DNA of 39,717 nucleotides from Nocardia miyunensis NBRC 108239. GTDB lineage: Bacteria; Actinomycetota; Actinomycetes; Mycobacteriales; Mycobacteriaceae. The notes under the pieces are model-generated. The model did not search any database and was not told the DNA's origin. It saw only the letters and a program-made list of their open reading frames with translations. The stretch covers positions 1 through 39,717 of the forward strand of contig NZ_BDBQ01000118.1 in assembly GCF_001613065.1 (NCBI RefSeq), read 5' to 3'. Positions 1 through 8,319 of the stretch are shown here, piece after piece. Made by a program: the position numbers and the translations under genes. The first letter of the stretch is position 1. Each line of letters begins with the position of its first letter.

Positions 1-862
1 GGAACCGCTCGATCTTGCCGTTGGTTTGCGGCCGGTAGGGCCGCGTCCGTTTCGCGGTGATCGCCAGCTCGGCGCAGGCGTGGCGCCAGGCATGGGACCT
101 GTAAGCGGCCCCGTTGTCCGACAACACCCGCTCGACGACCACGCCGCGCTCGAGGAACCACGCCACCGCACGCTGCAGCACCGCGATCGCGGTGAGGGCC
201 TTCTCGTCGTCACAGATCTCGATGTAGGCGACCCGCGAGTGGTCGTCGATGACGGTGTGCAGGAACGCTGTTCCGGTGCGGGCGTGGCGATCGGCGCTCC
301 ACCGGCCGGTGCGCCGTGAGGTCGCCGACTGGTTCTTCTTGCCCTGTGCTCGCCCGAGGTAGCGCCAGCCGCCGCCGTCGGGAATGTTGCCGAACTTGGT
401 GACATCGACATGGATCAGCGAGCCGGGGTGGTCGTGTTCGTAGCGCCGTAACGGCTCACCGGTCACCCGATCGATCCGCGAGAGCCGGTTGACCCGGCAG
501 CGCACCAGCACGGCGTGCACGGTCGAAGCCGCCAGGCCCAGCCGTCCGGCGATCTGGAGCGGGCCGAGCCTGTGCCGCCATCTCAGCCGGATCACTTGCC
601 GCACAACCTGTTCCGGTGTGCGTGTCGGGCAGCGGTGGGGTCGGGAGCTGCGGTCGGCCATCCCGGCGGGACCCTCGGCGCGGTAACGATCGGCCCATTT
701 ACGGGCCGTTCTGGTGGCGACCATGAACATCTTCGCCGCGGCCGTGCAGGTCCATCCCTGCTCGACGATCAATCGCGCCAGCCTTAACCGTGCGCGCGGG
801 GTCAAAGCGGCGTTAGCGTGGACCACGAAGGCCTCCAGTGTGGTGAAGCGGTTACTCGACAT
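1..862 (-). CDS. IS481-family transposase, C-terminal end beyond the window
   Basis: The minus-strand frame opens with ATG at 862 and is still open at base 1, giving about 287 residues. The N-terminus is a helix-turn-helix region of the IS481 type (an Arg-rich stretch, then WTCTAAAKMF and ATRTARKWADRY), followed by a second HTH-like block (GPLQIAGRLGLAASTVHAVL). The DDE catalytic core follows: first Asp in LIHVDVTKFG, second Asp in VLSDNGAAYR, and Glu in TNGKIERF at the window edge. IS481 transposases cut and rejoin DNA at the element ends. The visible part is intact, with no frameshift, so the element may be active. Family assignment is from motif recognition; the exact IS name is unknown. 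Confidence 0.9.
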   Translation of the reverse strand, partial: MSSNRFTTLEAFVVHANAALTPRARLRLARLIVEQGWTCTAAAKMFMVATRTARKWADRYRAEGPAGMADRSSRPHRCPTRTPEQVVRQVIRLRWRHRLGPLQIAGRLGLAASTVHAVLVRCRVNRLSRIDRVTGEPLRRYEHDHPGSLIHVDVTKFGNIPDGGGWRYLGRAQGKKNQSATSRRTGRWSADRHARTGTAFLHTVIDDHSRVAYIEICDDEKALTAIAVLQRAVAWFLERGVVVERVLSDNGAAYRSHAWRHACAELAITAKRTRPYRPQTNGKIERF

Positions 863-950
863 CCCCACTTCACAACCGGAGGCCTTCACCCATCAACCAC
901 CAGGCCGTGTCACCACGAACCCGGAACAACCTCCCTGGACATCACAACTA
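863..950. mobile_element. Probable left end of the IS481-type element
   Basis: These bases lie upstream of the transposase start and must hold one end of the element. Read on the minus strand, a plausible terminus starts TGTGATGTCCAGGGAGGTTG near 948, next to CTAG. The other end is outside the window, so neither the inverted repeat nor the target duplication can be confirmed. Confidence 0.3.
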
Positions 951-1223
951 GCCGACGGACAGCGCCACAGGTCGGGGTACCGGCGGCACAGTCGTTGTCG
1001 AACGGGCCCGTGCTCTCGAATACCCGTCTGCGTCTTCTCGTCCTGGCAGCAGCCTGAGTAGGCACGCCGATACACGCTATATCGGCCAGTCCAGGCCCAA
1101 ACCTCGCGATATGCGGCATGAGCAGATGTGCAGTGCGAACCTTCCGCTGATGCCGCGACAGAAAGGTCCCGGCCGACGTCGAGTCAGGCCTATGTCCAAC
1201 AAACGATGGTTGACGACACATAG
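951..1223. other. Non-coding stretch with no recognisable gene
   Basis: No reading frame here has a recognisable family pattern or a ribosome binding site. It lies between the IS end and a gene scrap and looks like decayed intergenic DNA. Confidence 0.5.
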
Positions 1224-1435
1224 CTGAGCGTCGGCGTGCTCGCGGTGGGCGCGGACGGGTGCCGGGCGCTGGTCTCCTACGGCGAGATCTCCCCGGGCTC
1301 CGGCAACCGGGGCGCGATCCTGGCCGTCGAGCAGTACGGGGCACCGCTGTGGTCGTGACCGGCGAGGTCACCGGTGGACTCGACGTCAACGACGTCGTCG
1401 AGCTGGACGTCGTGCGCGTCGAGCCCACCGGCTAA
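1224..1435 (+). pseudogene. C-terminal scrap of a molybdopterin-dependent oxidoreductase-like protein
   Basis: Two short plus-strand frames together resemble the C-terminus of small molybdopterin-binding oxidoreductase-domain proteins. The first reads GVLAVGADGCRALVSYGEIS and then NRGAILAVEQYGAPL before a TGA. About one codon later, in another frame, comes VVVTGEVTGGLDVNDVVELD and VVRVEPTG, ending in TAA at 1433-1435. Family members typically have a region like 'GYRALVSWGE...NRGALLA...G.PL...RLVVPGDVRGGRYVSGV..L.VVRV'. The piece between the two frames is missing and there is no N-terminal half, so this is a relic. Its tail overlaps the convergent reductase gene by four bases. Identification is by eye and moderate. 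Confidence 0.55.
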
Positions 1436-2424
1436 CCCCGAGCGACCTCAGCGGTGTGCGCGGGGGTGTAGCGCTCGCCCATCACCTGGTCGCTCAGCGG
1501 GTCCAGCGCGGCCAGCGCCTCGGCGTCCAGGGTGAGCTCCAGCGCGGCTGCGTTCTGCTCCAGCCGGGCCGGGCTGCGGGTGCCCGGAATGGTCGCCACC
1601 GCCACCCCGAGCCGCTCGGCCTGGGCGTACACCCAGGCCAGCGCCACCTGGGCCGGGGTGGCACCCAGCCGGTCGGCCACCTCGCGCACGGTCTGCGCGA
1701 TCTTCTCGTTGGCCTTGCCCGCCTCGCCGGCGAAGCGGGGGTTGGTGCGCCGGAAGTCCTTCTCGCCCAGCGTGGAGCGGTCCAGGGTGCCGGTCAGGAA
1801 CCCCCGCCCCAGCGGCGAGTACGGCACCAGCCCGACCCCCAGCTCGGCCATCACCGGGGTGACCCCCTCGACGTCGCGGGTCCACAGCGAGTACTCGCTC
1901 TGCACCGCGGTGATCGGGTGCACCGCGTGCGCCCGGCGCAGCAGCTCGCCGTCGACCTCGGACAGGCCCAGATGGCGGACCTTGCCCGCCTCGACCAGCT
2001 CGGCCATCGCCCCGACGGTCTCCTCGATCTCCACGTCCTGGGGCGGGCGGTGGGCGTAGTACAGGTCGATCACCTCGACGCCCAGCCGCAGCAGCGAGGC
2101 GTCGCAGGCCCGCAGCACGTAGTCCCGGGCACCGCGGATGCGGCGCGCCCGATCGCCGGCGCTGCGGTCGATGCCGAACTTGGTGGCCAGCTGCACCTGG
2201 TCCCGGCGGCCGTGGATGGCCCGGCCCACCAGCACCTCGTTGTGCCCGGTGCCGTAGGCGTCGGCGGTGTCCAGGAACGTGATGCCCAGCTCCAGGGCCC
2301 GGCCGATGGTGGCCAGGCCGCCGTCCCAGTCGGCGGCGCCGTAGCTCTCGCTCATCCCCATGCACCCCAGGCCCATCGCGCTGACGGTGAGCCCCGGCGA
2401 GCCGAGCGTGGTTCGGGTGATCAT
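1432..2424 (-). CDS. Aldo/keto reductase
   Basis: A 330-residue aldo/keto reductase of the YajO/AKR11-13-like type that reduces carbonyls with NADPH in the cytoplasm. The barrel fold is shown by the N-terminal LGLGCMGMSESYGAAD motif, FLDTADAYGTGHNEVLVGRA with the catalytic Asp and Tyr, LATKFGI with the catalytic Lys, LYYAHRPPQ with the catalytic His, GLSEV, and YSPLGRGFLTG near the cofactor site. The frame extends upstream, but ATG at 2424 is preceded by AGGAGG at good spacing and matches the family start (MITRTTLG). It stands alone on the minus strand behind a MerR-type promoter. It is not obviously part of the catabolic regulon to the right. Confidence 0.92.
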   Translation of the reverse strand: MITRTTLGSPGLTVSAMGLGCMGMSESYGAADWDGGLATIGRALELGITFLDTADAYGTGHNEVLVGRAIHGRRDQVQLATKFGIDRSAGDRARRIRGARDYVLRACDASLLRLGVEVIDLYYAHRPPQDVEIEETVGAMAELVEAGKVRHLGLSEVDGELLRRAHAVHPITAVQSEYSLWTRDVEGVTPVMAELGVGLVPYSPLGRGFLTGTLDRSTLGEKDFRRTNPRFAGEAGKANEKIAQTVREVADRLGATPAQVALAWVYAQAERLGVAVATIPGTRSPARLEQNAAALELTLDAEALAALDPLSDQVMGERYTPAHTAEVARG

Positions 2425-2483
2425 GCGCGGATACTCCTCCTGCCCGGACCGGGCGGTACCTCGACGGCTGACGAACGCCTCCG

Positions 2484-2514
2484 ACACTAGGACTTGGAGC
2501 GCACTCCAGGTCAA
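2484..2514 (-). promoter_or_regulatory. MerR-type promoter with 19-bp spacer and dyad operator
   Basis: On the minus strand TTGACC (-35, 2509-2514) and TAGTGT (-10, 2484-2489) are separated by exactly 19 bp. The spacer holds the dyad ACCTGGAGTGCGCTCCAAGT (within 2491-2512). Over-long spacers with this dyad are the hallmark of MerR-family activators that twist the promoter. It drives the aldo/keto reductase. No MerR gene lies anywhere in the window. Confidence 0.85.
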
Positions 2515-2807
2515 GCCGGAGGACCGGCCCCGCCAGCGGGTCAGGCGCGGCGGAGGCGGGTGAGGGTGAAACAGTCCAGTGGTTTGCAGCCGTTGCCAGT
2601 CCAGAGCATGCATCGGAAGAAGCAGAAGTAGTAGCGGTGACAGGAGAACGGTCACAACCGCACTGGAACTGCTAGGAACAACGTGACGGTCCGGGACAGA
2701 TTGTGCCTCAGCCAGTCAGCACAACCTGCATGCGAACCCGTCATAGGCATCCGGGTGATCGACTGCCTGCTGTTCGACGAGTCTGATCGGTACTGCCGCG
2801 ATCTTCC
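2515..2807. other. Non-coding stretch upstream of the reductase promoter
   Basis: The place where a divergent MerR gene would normally start carries no such gene. I see no other recognisable coding sequence. Confidence 0.5.
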
Positions 2808-3240
2808 CGATATCGGGCGGTCACGGTCCGCGACGTCGACCCGTACCGCCTCGTGCACACCGGACGCCGCTGGTACTTCGTCGCCCGGGACGTGGCGCGC
2901 GACCAGTGGGGGACGTTCCGGGCCGATCGGGTGACGCACACACAACCGACGAGCCAGGTGGTGGAATTCGTCGACCCACCAACCCAGCGGTTCTCGTCTC
3001 ACGCAGCATCGGCGGCGGCACCTACCCGCTTTCCGTGAGGGTCCGCCTGCCGCTGCCGATGAACGCAGCACTACGACTCGTCCGGCCCACGGTCGGCATC
3101 CACCATCCGGACGGCCCCGACGGCACCATCGTCGAGATCGGCGGCAACGACGCCGACGAACTCGCCGCATACCTGCTCAGCCTGGGCACCCCACTACAAG
3201 TGCTGTCCCCGGACGACGTGCGGCAGGATCACGCCGAGCC
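2808..3240 (+). pseudogene. WYL-domain transcriptional regulator, frameshifted and truncated
   Basis: Plus-strand remnants of a YafY/PafBC-type WYL regulator. In one frame VRDVDPYRLVHTGRRWYFVA, then RDVARDQWGTFRADRVTH and VVEFVDPP, which is the WYL core (family: DPyrLv..grrWYlva.d...d.WrtfRvDRv). Near 2975-2990 the frame shifts, and the match continues as NPAVLVSRSIGGGTYPLSVR, VGIHHPDGPDGTIVEIGGND and LAAYLLSLGTPLQVLSPDDV. The N-terminal helix-turn-helix part is absent and the C-terminus degenerates after 3230. The protein would have been a ligand- or DNA-sensing repressor. It is a clear pseudogene. Confidence 0.75.
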
Positions 3241-3338
3241 CGAGCGCCGATCCCAACCGGCGCCGGAAGTGTACGGGGCATTTTCGCGCGGTTATGAGGT
3301 CGCGATCAACCTGGGACGCTGCGGTTCGCATCGGAACA

Positions 3339-3364
3339 GCCTTCCGCCATCGGCGACGGAAGGC
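3339..3364 (-). terminator. Weak hairpin downstream of the LuxR-type regulator
   Basis: GCCTTCCG and CGGAAGGC form an 8-bp perfect stem with a 10-base loop, 36 bases past the regulator stop codon. There is no clear U-tract, so it is only a candidate terminator. Confidence 0.35.
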
Positions 3365-3399
3365 GCCACGGTACGTCGCAATGACGGACTGAAGGACGT

Positions 3400-5784
3400 T
3401 CAAATTTGCTGCGATCGAGGACTCTCTTGCTGGGATGTGTCGACGATCCAGGTTGCGATCTGCGCGCGAGAAGTGAAGCCGAGTTTGGTCAGGATATGTT
3501 CTACGTGGCCTTCCGCTGTGCGTTGCGCGATCACCAATTTCGCGGCGATCTGCTTGTTGGTGAACCCCTGTGCGACAAGGTCTGCGACCTGCTGCTCTCG
3601 CTTGGTCAAGCTCGGTTCCGAAACGTGGGTATGCTCGCTTACCTCCTCCCCGAGGGCAAACGCAACCGCAGCGTTCCTCTCCATGGATTGACCGCGCCGG
3701 AATTCCGCGCCGAATCGTCGCTCACCGAGCGCTTGCCGCACCGCGCGCTCGCATTCTTCATGGGCGTGGGCCAGCTCTGGAAAAACAGAGTAACCAGGGG
3801 CGGAGGAGCGCAGCATATGTTCGGCGGCTCCCATCAGAACGGCCGCGCGCTCGTTATCGCCGCCGACGCGCGTCCAGGCCAGCCCTTCGAGATCGAGCGC
3901 CACGACGACGGGGGTGGGTGCGCGCCGGTCTACTCGCAACGACTCCTGCATCAGGGCCTGTGCATGGATGTGCTCGCCTTGCCACCACGCGGCGATCCCC
4001 AGTCCCCACAGCGCGGACGGTCGAAACAGCGATTCACCGGCCGCCTCGGATATCGATAACACTTTCTCGTAGTAGCTGATGGCCTGCGGAATATCGCCTA
4101 TCGCCGTGTGGGCCGAACCGAGAAACATCAACGCGGCGATGTACGGGTGTCCCGGCGACATCGATCCGAAGACCTCGACGGCACGCTCCAAGCAGGAGAC
4201 CGCGTTCGTGGCTTCGTCTCGATACAGGGCCAGGAGACCCTCGGCGTACGCGACCATCGCGTCATTGAGGGACGTGCGATCCTGCTCGGCCAGAGTACGT
4301 TCCTGCTCCAGGATGCGAGCCGCTGAGTCGAGGTCTCGCTGTAGTGATGCCATGACCGTGCTGGCATGGAGCGCGGTGAGCCGACCCGGCATCGAGAAGG
4401 CCCGAGGGTGCGCAAGGGTGCGGTCCAGCCAGCGTCGACCTTCACCATGCAGACCCCGGAAATCCCAGAATATGAAGAGCGCGGCGGCGGTACGCAGCCC
4501 GGCCTCGGCCGAGTTCTCGCTGTCCTCGGACAGCGAGAACTCGAGGGCATCACGCAGGTCGGGCTGCTCCCGATCGAGCCGCGCCAGCCAGTCGAGCTGC
4601 CGATCACTGATCCACCCGGCCTCGGCATTCACCGCCAATCGCTGATACCAATCGCGATGTCGCCGGCCGATATCTGTGTGTTCGCCCGCTTGTTGCAACT
4701 GCTCGCGCCCATATTCGCGCAAAGTCTCGAGCATCCGGAAGCGCACGACGCCATCGAGCTCCTCTCGAAGCACGATGGATTTGTCGACCAGTGCGGATAA
4801 CGTGTCCAGCACGTCCCCGGGTTTCAGGTCGGTACCGCAGACTTGCTCAGCCGCATCGAGTTCGAAACCACCCGCGAATACCGACAACCGGGCCCACAGC
4901 CGCTGCTCGGCCTCCGTACACAGCTGATAGCTCCAGTCGATGCACCACCGCAACGTCTGTTGCCGCCGCGGCGCTGTGCGAGTGCCACGGGTCAGCAGTG
5001 CATACCGGTCGGTCAGTCTCTCGAGTATCTGCTCCGGCGACATCGTGCGCATGCGAGCCGCAGCGAGCTCGATCGCCAACGGCAAACCATCGAGCCGCGA
5101 ACATATCCCCGCCACAGCCGCACTGTTGCCTTCAGTGACGTCGAAGCCCGGCACCACCGCGGCCGCGCGATCGGCGAACAGGCTGACCGCATCGAATCCG
5201 GCCAATCCTCGGAGTGTGCGCGGACCGTCACGGGCCGGAGTGGACAGCGGTAGCACCCGCAGTACCGCCTCCCCGGCGATATCCAGCGGCTCGCGGCTTG
5301 TAGCCAGAATCCGCGGAGCCGGACAAGCCACCAATAATGTTTCGACCAGAGAGGCCAACGCCTGCACGACCTGTTCGCCATTGTCGATAACAAGCAGCAT
5401 TTCCCTCTGATGCAAAAACTCGACGAGCATGTCCTGCACCGGTCGAGCCGAATCGCATCTGATACCCAGGCCGGCCGCGACGACGTCGGCCACCAGGGAC
5501 GGATCGCGCACATCGGCGAGCTCGATCATTCGAACCCCATCGGCAAATTCGCGCCGAGAATTCCATGCCGCCCGTCTTGCCAACCGGGTCTTGCCCACAC
5601 CACCGATCCCTGCCAGCGTCACCAACCGCGAGACCGACAGCAAGTTCTTGATCTGCGACAGCTCAGCTCGGCGGCCGACGAAACTCGTAAGGTTGGTCTG
5701 CAGGTTTCCGGTATATCTGGCTCCGGTGCTACCGGGGTTCGTCGCAGGCCATCCACTGACTTGCGCACTGACACCGGGCACCAT
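3400..5784 (-). CDS. LuxR-family regulator with AfsR/NB-ARC-like ATPase and helical repeats
   Basis: A large cytoplasmic regulator of 794 residues. Residues about 30-45 (NLTSFVGRRAELSQI) are the conserved entry of the STAND/NB-ARC-like ATPase, followed by Walker A GIGGVGKT (about 59-66) and a Walker B-like stretch LLVIDNGEQV. ATSREPL and DGLPLAIELAAARM are further ATPase motifs. The middle is helical, TPR-like repeats (A/L-rich, e.g. HPYIAALMFLGSAHTAIGDI). The last 69 residues are a LuxR HTH (LTKREQQVADLVAQGFTNKQ, then TAEGHVEHILTKLG). ATG at 5784 has GGAAGG seven bases upstream; the frame is open further upstream but without family match. It follows the flavin-monooxygenase operon on the same strand after 263 bp with no TCAAC-N6-GTTGA site. 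Its target is unknown. Confidence 0.9.
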   Translation of the reverse strand: MVPGVSAQVSGWPATNPGSTGARYTGNLQTNLTSFVGRRAELSQIKNLLSVSRLVTLAGIGGVGKTRLARRAAWNSRREFADGVRMIELADVRDPSLVADVVAAGLGIRCDSARPVQDMLVEFLHQREMLLVIDNGEQVVQALASLVETLLVACPAPRILATSREPLDIAGEAVLRVLPLSTPARDGPRTLRGLAGFDAVSLFADRAAAVVPGFDVTEGNSAAVAGICSRLDGLPLAIELAAARMRTMSPEQILERLTDRYALLTRGTRTAPRRQQTLRWCIDWSYQLCTEAEQRLWARLSVFAGGFELDAAEQVCGTDLKPGDVLDTLSALVDKSIVLREELDGVVRFRMLETLREYGREQLQQAGEHTDIGRRHRDWYQRLAVNAEAGWISDRQLDWLARLDREQPDLRDALEFSLSEDSENSAEAGLRTAAALFIFWDFRGLHGEGRRWLDRTLAHPRAFSMPGRLTALHASTVMASLQRDLDSAARILEQERTLAEQDRTSLNDAMVAYAEGLLALYRDEATNAVSCLERAVEVFGSMSPGHPYIAALMFLGSAHTAIGDIPQAISYYEKVLSISEAAGESLFRPSALWGLGIAAWWQGEHIHAQALMQESLRVDRRAPTPVVVALDLEGLAWTRVGGDNERAAVLMGAAEHMLRSSAPGYSVFPELAHAHEECERAVRQALGERRFGAEFRRGQSMERNAAVAFALGEEVSEHTHVSEPSLTKREQQVADLVAQGFTNKQIAAKLVIAQRTAEGHVEHILTKLGFTSRAQIATWIVDTSQQESPRSQQI

Positions 5785-6047
5785 GCACTTACCTTCCGAC
5801 AATGCCCAGCGTATCGCCAACCAGCGTCCGGAGCCGCACAACCGAGCCACAGCCGGTCCGCCCAGGTGCAACTGACAGCATCGTCCACCGAAAACATGCC
5901 GGATTTCGCGTACGCCGCTTGGGCCGGCGACTTCTTCAGGTGAAACGTCAGCTCGCGCATTACGGCATTCAAATCTCGAAACGGTGAATCGATCCACCTT
6001 GATCGAGAAATGAGCGCCCAGCGAGTGGTGGATCGCGTCGTACCGGC
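5785..6047. other. Intergenic region upstream of the LuxR-type regulator
   Basis: 263 bases between the RibB-like gene stop and the regulator start. It presumably holds the regulator promoter. I see no operator repeat of the TetR type and no strong hairpin. Confidence 0.5.
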
Positions 6048-6830
6048 CTACACCGCTGAGCCCGGCACCGAGGACGCCGGACGGCTCGCGCTCCGCGCCG
6101 TCCGCGGCACGCAACTCCCGGTCGAATAGGACCGCGCGGGCAGCCATTCGATCTCGGCGTGCACTCGCACCACGCGCCGCTCGGTTAGTTCACGGAATGT
6201 GACCATGTCCCCCACGCAGACCAGCGCCGTGTCGTGGGTGTCGCAGAACTCGCGAAGTTCGTCACCGGTGGCCAGTGCCGTCGAATCGCGTTCGCTCACG
6301 AGGGCGCACAGCCCGCCGACCAGCGGTAGTTCGGCGATGCTCAGCAGGTCCAGGAGGCATTCCCCCGGCCGCGGTCTGTCGAGCACGCCGCCGGGGGCGA
6401 CCAGTTCGACGACGAGGTGTCCGGGCCGGGTGAAGGCGTCCGGATGCGCGTGCCGGTCAGCGAGCAGCGCGAGAGTTCGAGCGCGGTCCTGCGCGGAAAT
6501 ACCTGTGGACGTGCCCTCGATCGCATCGACCGAGACCGCGTAGTGCCTGTCGATCCCCGGGCCCATCGACGCAATGAGCGGAAGACCGAGGGCCCGGGCA
6601 CGGTCGGGCAGCATTGCCGCGCAAAGGAACCCGGAACCATATCGAACGGTCCAGGCAACGAGGCTATCGGATGCGAGGCTACCGGCGAACGCGAGATAGC
6701 CGACGCCGTCCGTGTCATCGGCGATGACGATCGCGCGTCCATCGAGCATACTGTCGACGGCGTCGGACACACGTCCCACGGTATTGCGCAGGTGCTCGAG
6801 TTCAGCGGCGCTCGGACGATGTTTCGTCAT
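6048..6830 (-). CDS. RibB-like (3,4-dihydroxy-2-butanone-4-phosphate synthase fold) protein lacking catalytic residues
   Basis: 260 residues with the overall pattern of DHBP synthase: a helix, GRAIVIADDTDG, YGSGFLCAAMLPDRARALGL, SVDAIEGTSTGISAQDRART, RPGHLV and GGVLDR. True enzymes have DDEDRENEGD at the first motif; here it reads DDTDGVGYLA, so the Arg, Glu and Asp equivalent to E. coli RibB Arg37, Glu38 and Asp42 are gone. The second metal ligand (His153 in GGHTEA) is replaced (RPRPGEC), and the Glu of the CELTNDDG motif is Ala (CALVSERD). The usual reaction therefore cannot be expected. Its ATG overlaps the TGA of the flavin monooxygenase gene (ATGA), so the two are translationally coupled and probably work together. 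The role may be flavin or substrate binding; that is inference. Confidence 0.8.
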   Translation of the reverse strand: MTKHRPSAAELEHLRNTVGRVSDAVDSMLDGRAIVIADDTDGVGYLAFAGSLASDSLVAWTVRYGSGFLCAAMLPDRARALGLPLIASMGPGIDRHYAVSVDAIEGTSTGISAQDRARTLALLADRHAHPDAFTRPGHLVVELVAPGGVLDRPRPGECLLDLLSIAELPLVGGLCALVSERDSTALATGDELREFCDTHDTALVCVGDMVTFRELTERRVVRVHAEIEWLPARSYSTGSCVPRTARSASRPASSVPGSAV

Positions 6831-7957
6831 GACAGGCTCCGCGTGTCCGTGCGCAGCCCCGCCTGGTGCAGCAGCGGCATGACCTCGGCGTTGAAGCGGT
6901 CCATACCCTCGGTGTAGTCGAGCCAGCCGAGTGCGGCGCCGCCGATTCCCATACCGCTCAGGCGGGTGAGTTGGTCGGCGACCTGTTCAGCAGTGCCCAC
7001 CAGCGGCAACGCACCCCACCCGGCGACGTATGCCCGCGCCCGCTTGGCCACGAGTTCTGGTGGGAGTGCCTGGGCGCCACCACTGATGATGTTGTTCGCC
7101 AAGCGCTGGGCGGTCTCCAGATCACCGAGTTCGTCGACGTACCACTCGAAGTAACGTTTGGCTTCCGCTTCGGTGTCCTTCACCACGACGGTGCAGAAGG
7201 TCAGCGCGTTGAACTCGCGATTCAATCCGGCAGCATGCGTCTTACAACGCTGCATCGTCTGCTCGAGCAGGTCCCAGTTGTCGCTGCCGACGAAACAGTA
7301 GTCCGCGTGCGTGATCCCGAAGTCCAGGCCGGCGGGCGACTGGCCGGCCGCGACGATCACCGGCCGCTGCTGGACCGTTTTCGGCTCGAGGTATCCCTTC
7401 TCGACGGTGTAGAACCTGCCCTGATAGTCGAGTTCACCGTGCTTGACCCACAGCGATTCCATGATCTCCAACCACTCGGCCGACATCAGGTAGCGATCGT
7501 CGTGCGGCAGCTGCTCGATACCGAACATGCCGAATTCGGCGGCATTCCAGCCCGAAACGATGTTGAGCCCGAATCGGCCGCCGCTGATGTTATCGATCGT
7601 CGCGGACAGTTTCGCCGCGAGCATCGGATGGTAGATCGGCACGTGGCAGGTGGCGAAGACCTGAATTCGCCGCGTCAGGGCAGCCATGGCGGCCGCCCAG
7701 GTGAAGCATTCGTACTGTTCGGCATTCGCGTTGTATTTGCCGCCGTGCCCGCGCCACCGGCCGATGGGGAGCAGGAACTCCCAGCCGGCGGCGTCGGCAG
7801 CGGTGGCGACCGAGACGTTCTCGTCCCAGTCCAGCGTGGGTTTCGATGCGCCGGAGAGCATCATGCCCCCGCTGACATTGAGGCAGAAGACGCCGAGTTT
7901 CAACGCGTTGTCGCCGAAGAACGACGATCGCTGGGGGGAATCTTGCTGACCGGTCAT
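6827..7957 (-). CDS. RutA-like flavin-dependent monooxygenase (luciferase-like family)
   Basis: 376 residues of the bacterial-luciferase-like (LLM) superfamily: an (alpha/beta)8 FMNH2-dependent oxygenase. Motifs close to pyrimidine oxygenase RutA include LKLGVFCLNVSGG, RWRGHGGKYN, RRIQVFATCHVPIYHP, AAKLSATIDNISGGRFGLNI followed by VSGW, and VIVAAGQSPAGLDF. Such enzymes need reduced flavin from a partner reductase; one is encoded at 15205-15717 under the same operator type. ATG at 7957 has AAGGAGG upstream. A 47-codon leader ORF ends across this ATG (TCATGA), and the gene is itself ATGA-coupled to the RibB-like gene. The substrate is unknown. It may be a ring- or amide-opening oxygenase, but RutA-like sequences have varied targets. 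Confidence 0.92.
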   Translation of the reverse strand: MTGQQDSPQRSSFFGDNALKLGVFCLNVSGGMMLSGASKPTLDWDENVSVATAADAAGWEFLLPIGRWRGHGGKYNANAEQYECFTWAAAMAALTRRIQVFATCHVPIYHPMLAAKLSATIDNISGGRFGLNIVSGWNAAEFGMFGIEQLPHDDRYLMSAEWLEIMESLWVKHGELDYQGRFYTVEKGYLEPKTVQQRPVIVAAGQSPAGLDFGITHADYCFVGSDNWDLLEQTMQRCKTHAAGLNREFNALTFCTVVVKDTEAEAKRYFEWYVDELGDLETAQRLANNIISGGAQALPPELVAKRARAYVAGWGALPLVGTAEQVADQLTRLSGMGIGGAALGWLDYTEGMDRFNAEVMPLLHQAGLRTDTRSLS

Positions 7958-8097
7958 GACGCGACCTCCTTGGGGCGCTCGCAGACGAAAATTGAGCTTG
8001 CACTGCCGCGGCGTGATGAACGGTGGTTAGGTCGGCACGTCGACCGACCCGGTCCCGGTGGACCCGCCGACCTCGGGACTGCCCGCAGGAAGTACAC
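7954..8097 (-). CDS. Leader ORF of 47 codons ahead of the flavin monooxygenase
   Basis: A GTG at 8097 lies exactly six bases after the -10 box TAGCGT of the LLM promoter, so a leaderless mRNA would begin at this codon. The frame begins VYFLRAVPRSAGPPGPGRST, is Arg/Ser/Pro-rich, contains two Cys, and ends TCATGA, its TGA overlapping the ATG of the oxygenase. The oxygenase's Shine-Dalgarno AAGGAGG sits inside its last codons. I recognise no family. Coding status rests on geometry and on the same arrangement at other promoters here. It may be a regulatory leader rather than a stable protein. Confidence 0.4.
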   Translation of the reverse strand: MYFLRAVPRSAGPPGPGRSTCRPNHRSSRRGSASSIFVCERPKEVAS

Positions 8098-8103
8098 GCG
8101 CTG

Positions 8104-8145
8104 ACGCTAATCCCGAGCCGGACCGAATGTCAACACACATGTTGA
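8104..8145 (-). promoter_or_regulatory. TetR operator and promoter for the flavin-monooxygenase operon (site 1)
   Basis: The operator TCAACACACATGTTGA lies at 8130-8145. On the minus strand its arm runs into TTGACA (-35, 8128-8133); the -10 is TAGCGT (8104-8109) after 18 bp. Repressor binding would block the -35. Confidence 0.8.
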
Positions 8146-8196
8146 TAAATGGCGGTTTGATACGGCGATGATGGCCCCCGACCACCATCGGCGTTT

Positions 8197-8238
8197 TCAA
8201 TACTACCGTTGACAGTGCGAGTCGGCCGTATCTACCAT
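8197..8238 (+). promoter_or_regulatory. TetR operator and promoter for the aldolase gene (site 2)
   Basis: TCAATACTACCGTTGA at 8197-8212 has one mismatch in the left arm. TTGACA (-35) is at 8209-8214 and TACCAT (-10) at 8233-8238, spacer 18 bp. With site 1 it forms a divergent control region. Confidence 0.65.
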
Positions 8239-8263
8239 CGAGGCGTCTCGTAACCGGCGCCCA

Positions 8264-8284
8264 CGCGAACAGGGAATGTTCGCG
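8264..8284 (+). other. Hairpin in the 5' leader of the aldolase gene
   Basis: CGCGAACA and TGTTCGCG form a perfect 8-bp stem around the loop GGGAA, 35 bases before the start codon. An ATG at 8276 inside it opens a 20-codon frame that overlaps the aldolase start out of phase. It could be a translational or mRNA-stability element; function is not shown. Confidence 0.35.
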
Positions 8285-8319
8285 CCGGCGTCAGGCCCCG
8301 TCACCCCCTGGAGGGCTCA

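Noticed and set aside
1456..2490. A 344-codon plus-strand frame
   Set aside because: Antisense to the aldo/keto reductase; low-complexity translation.
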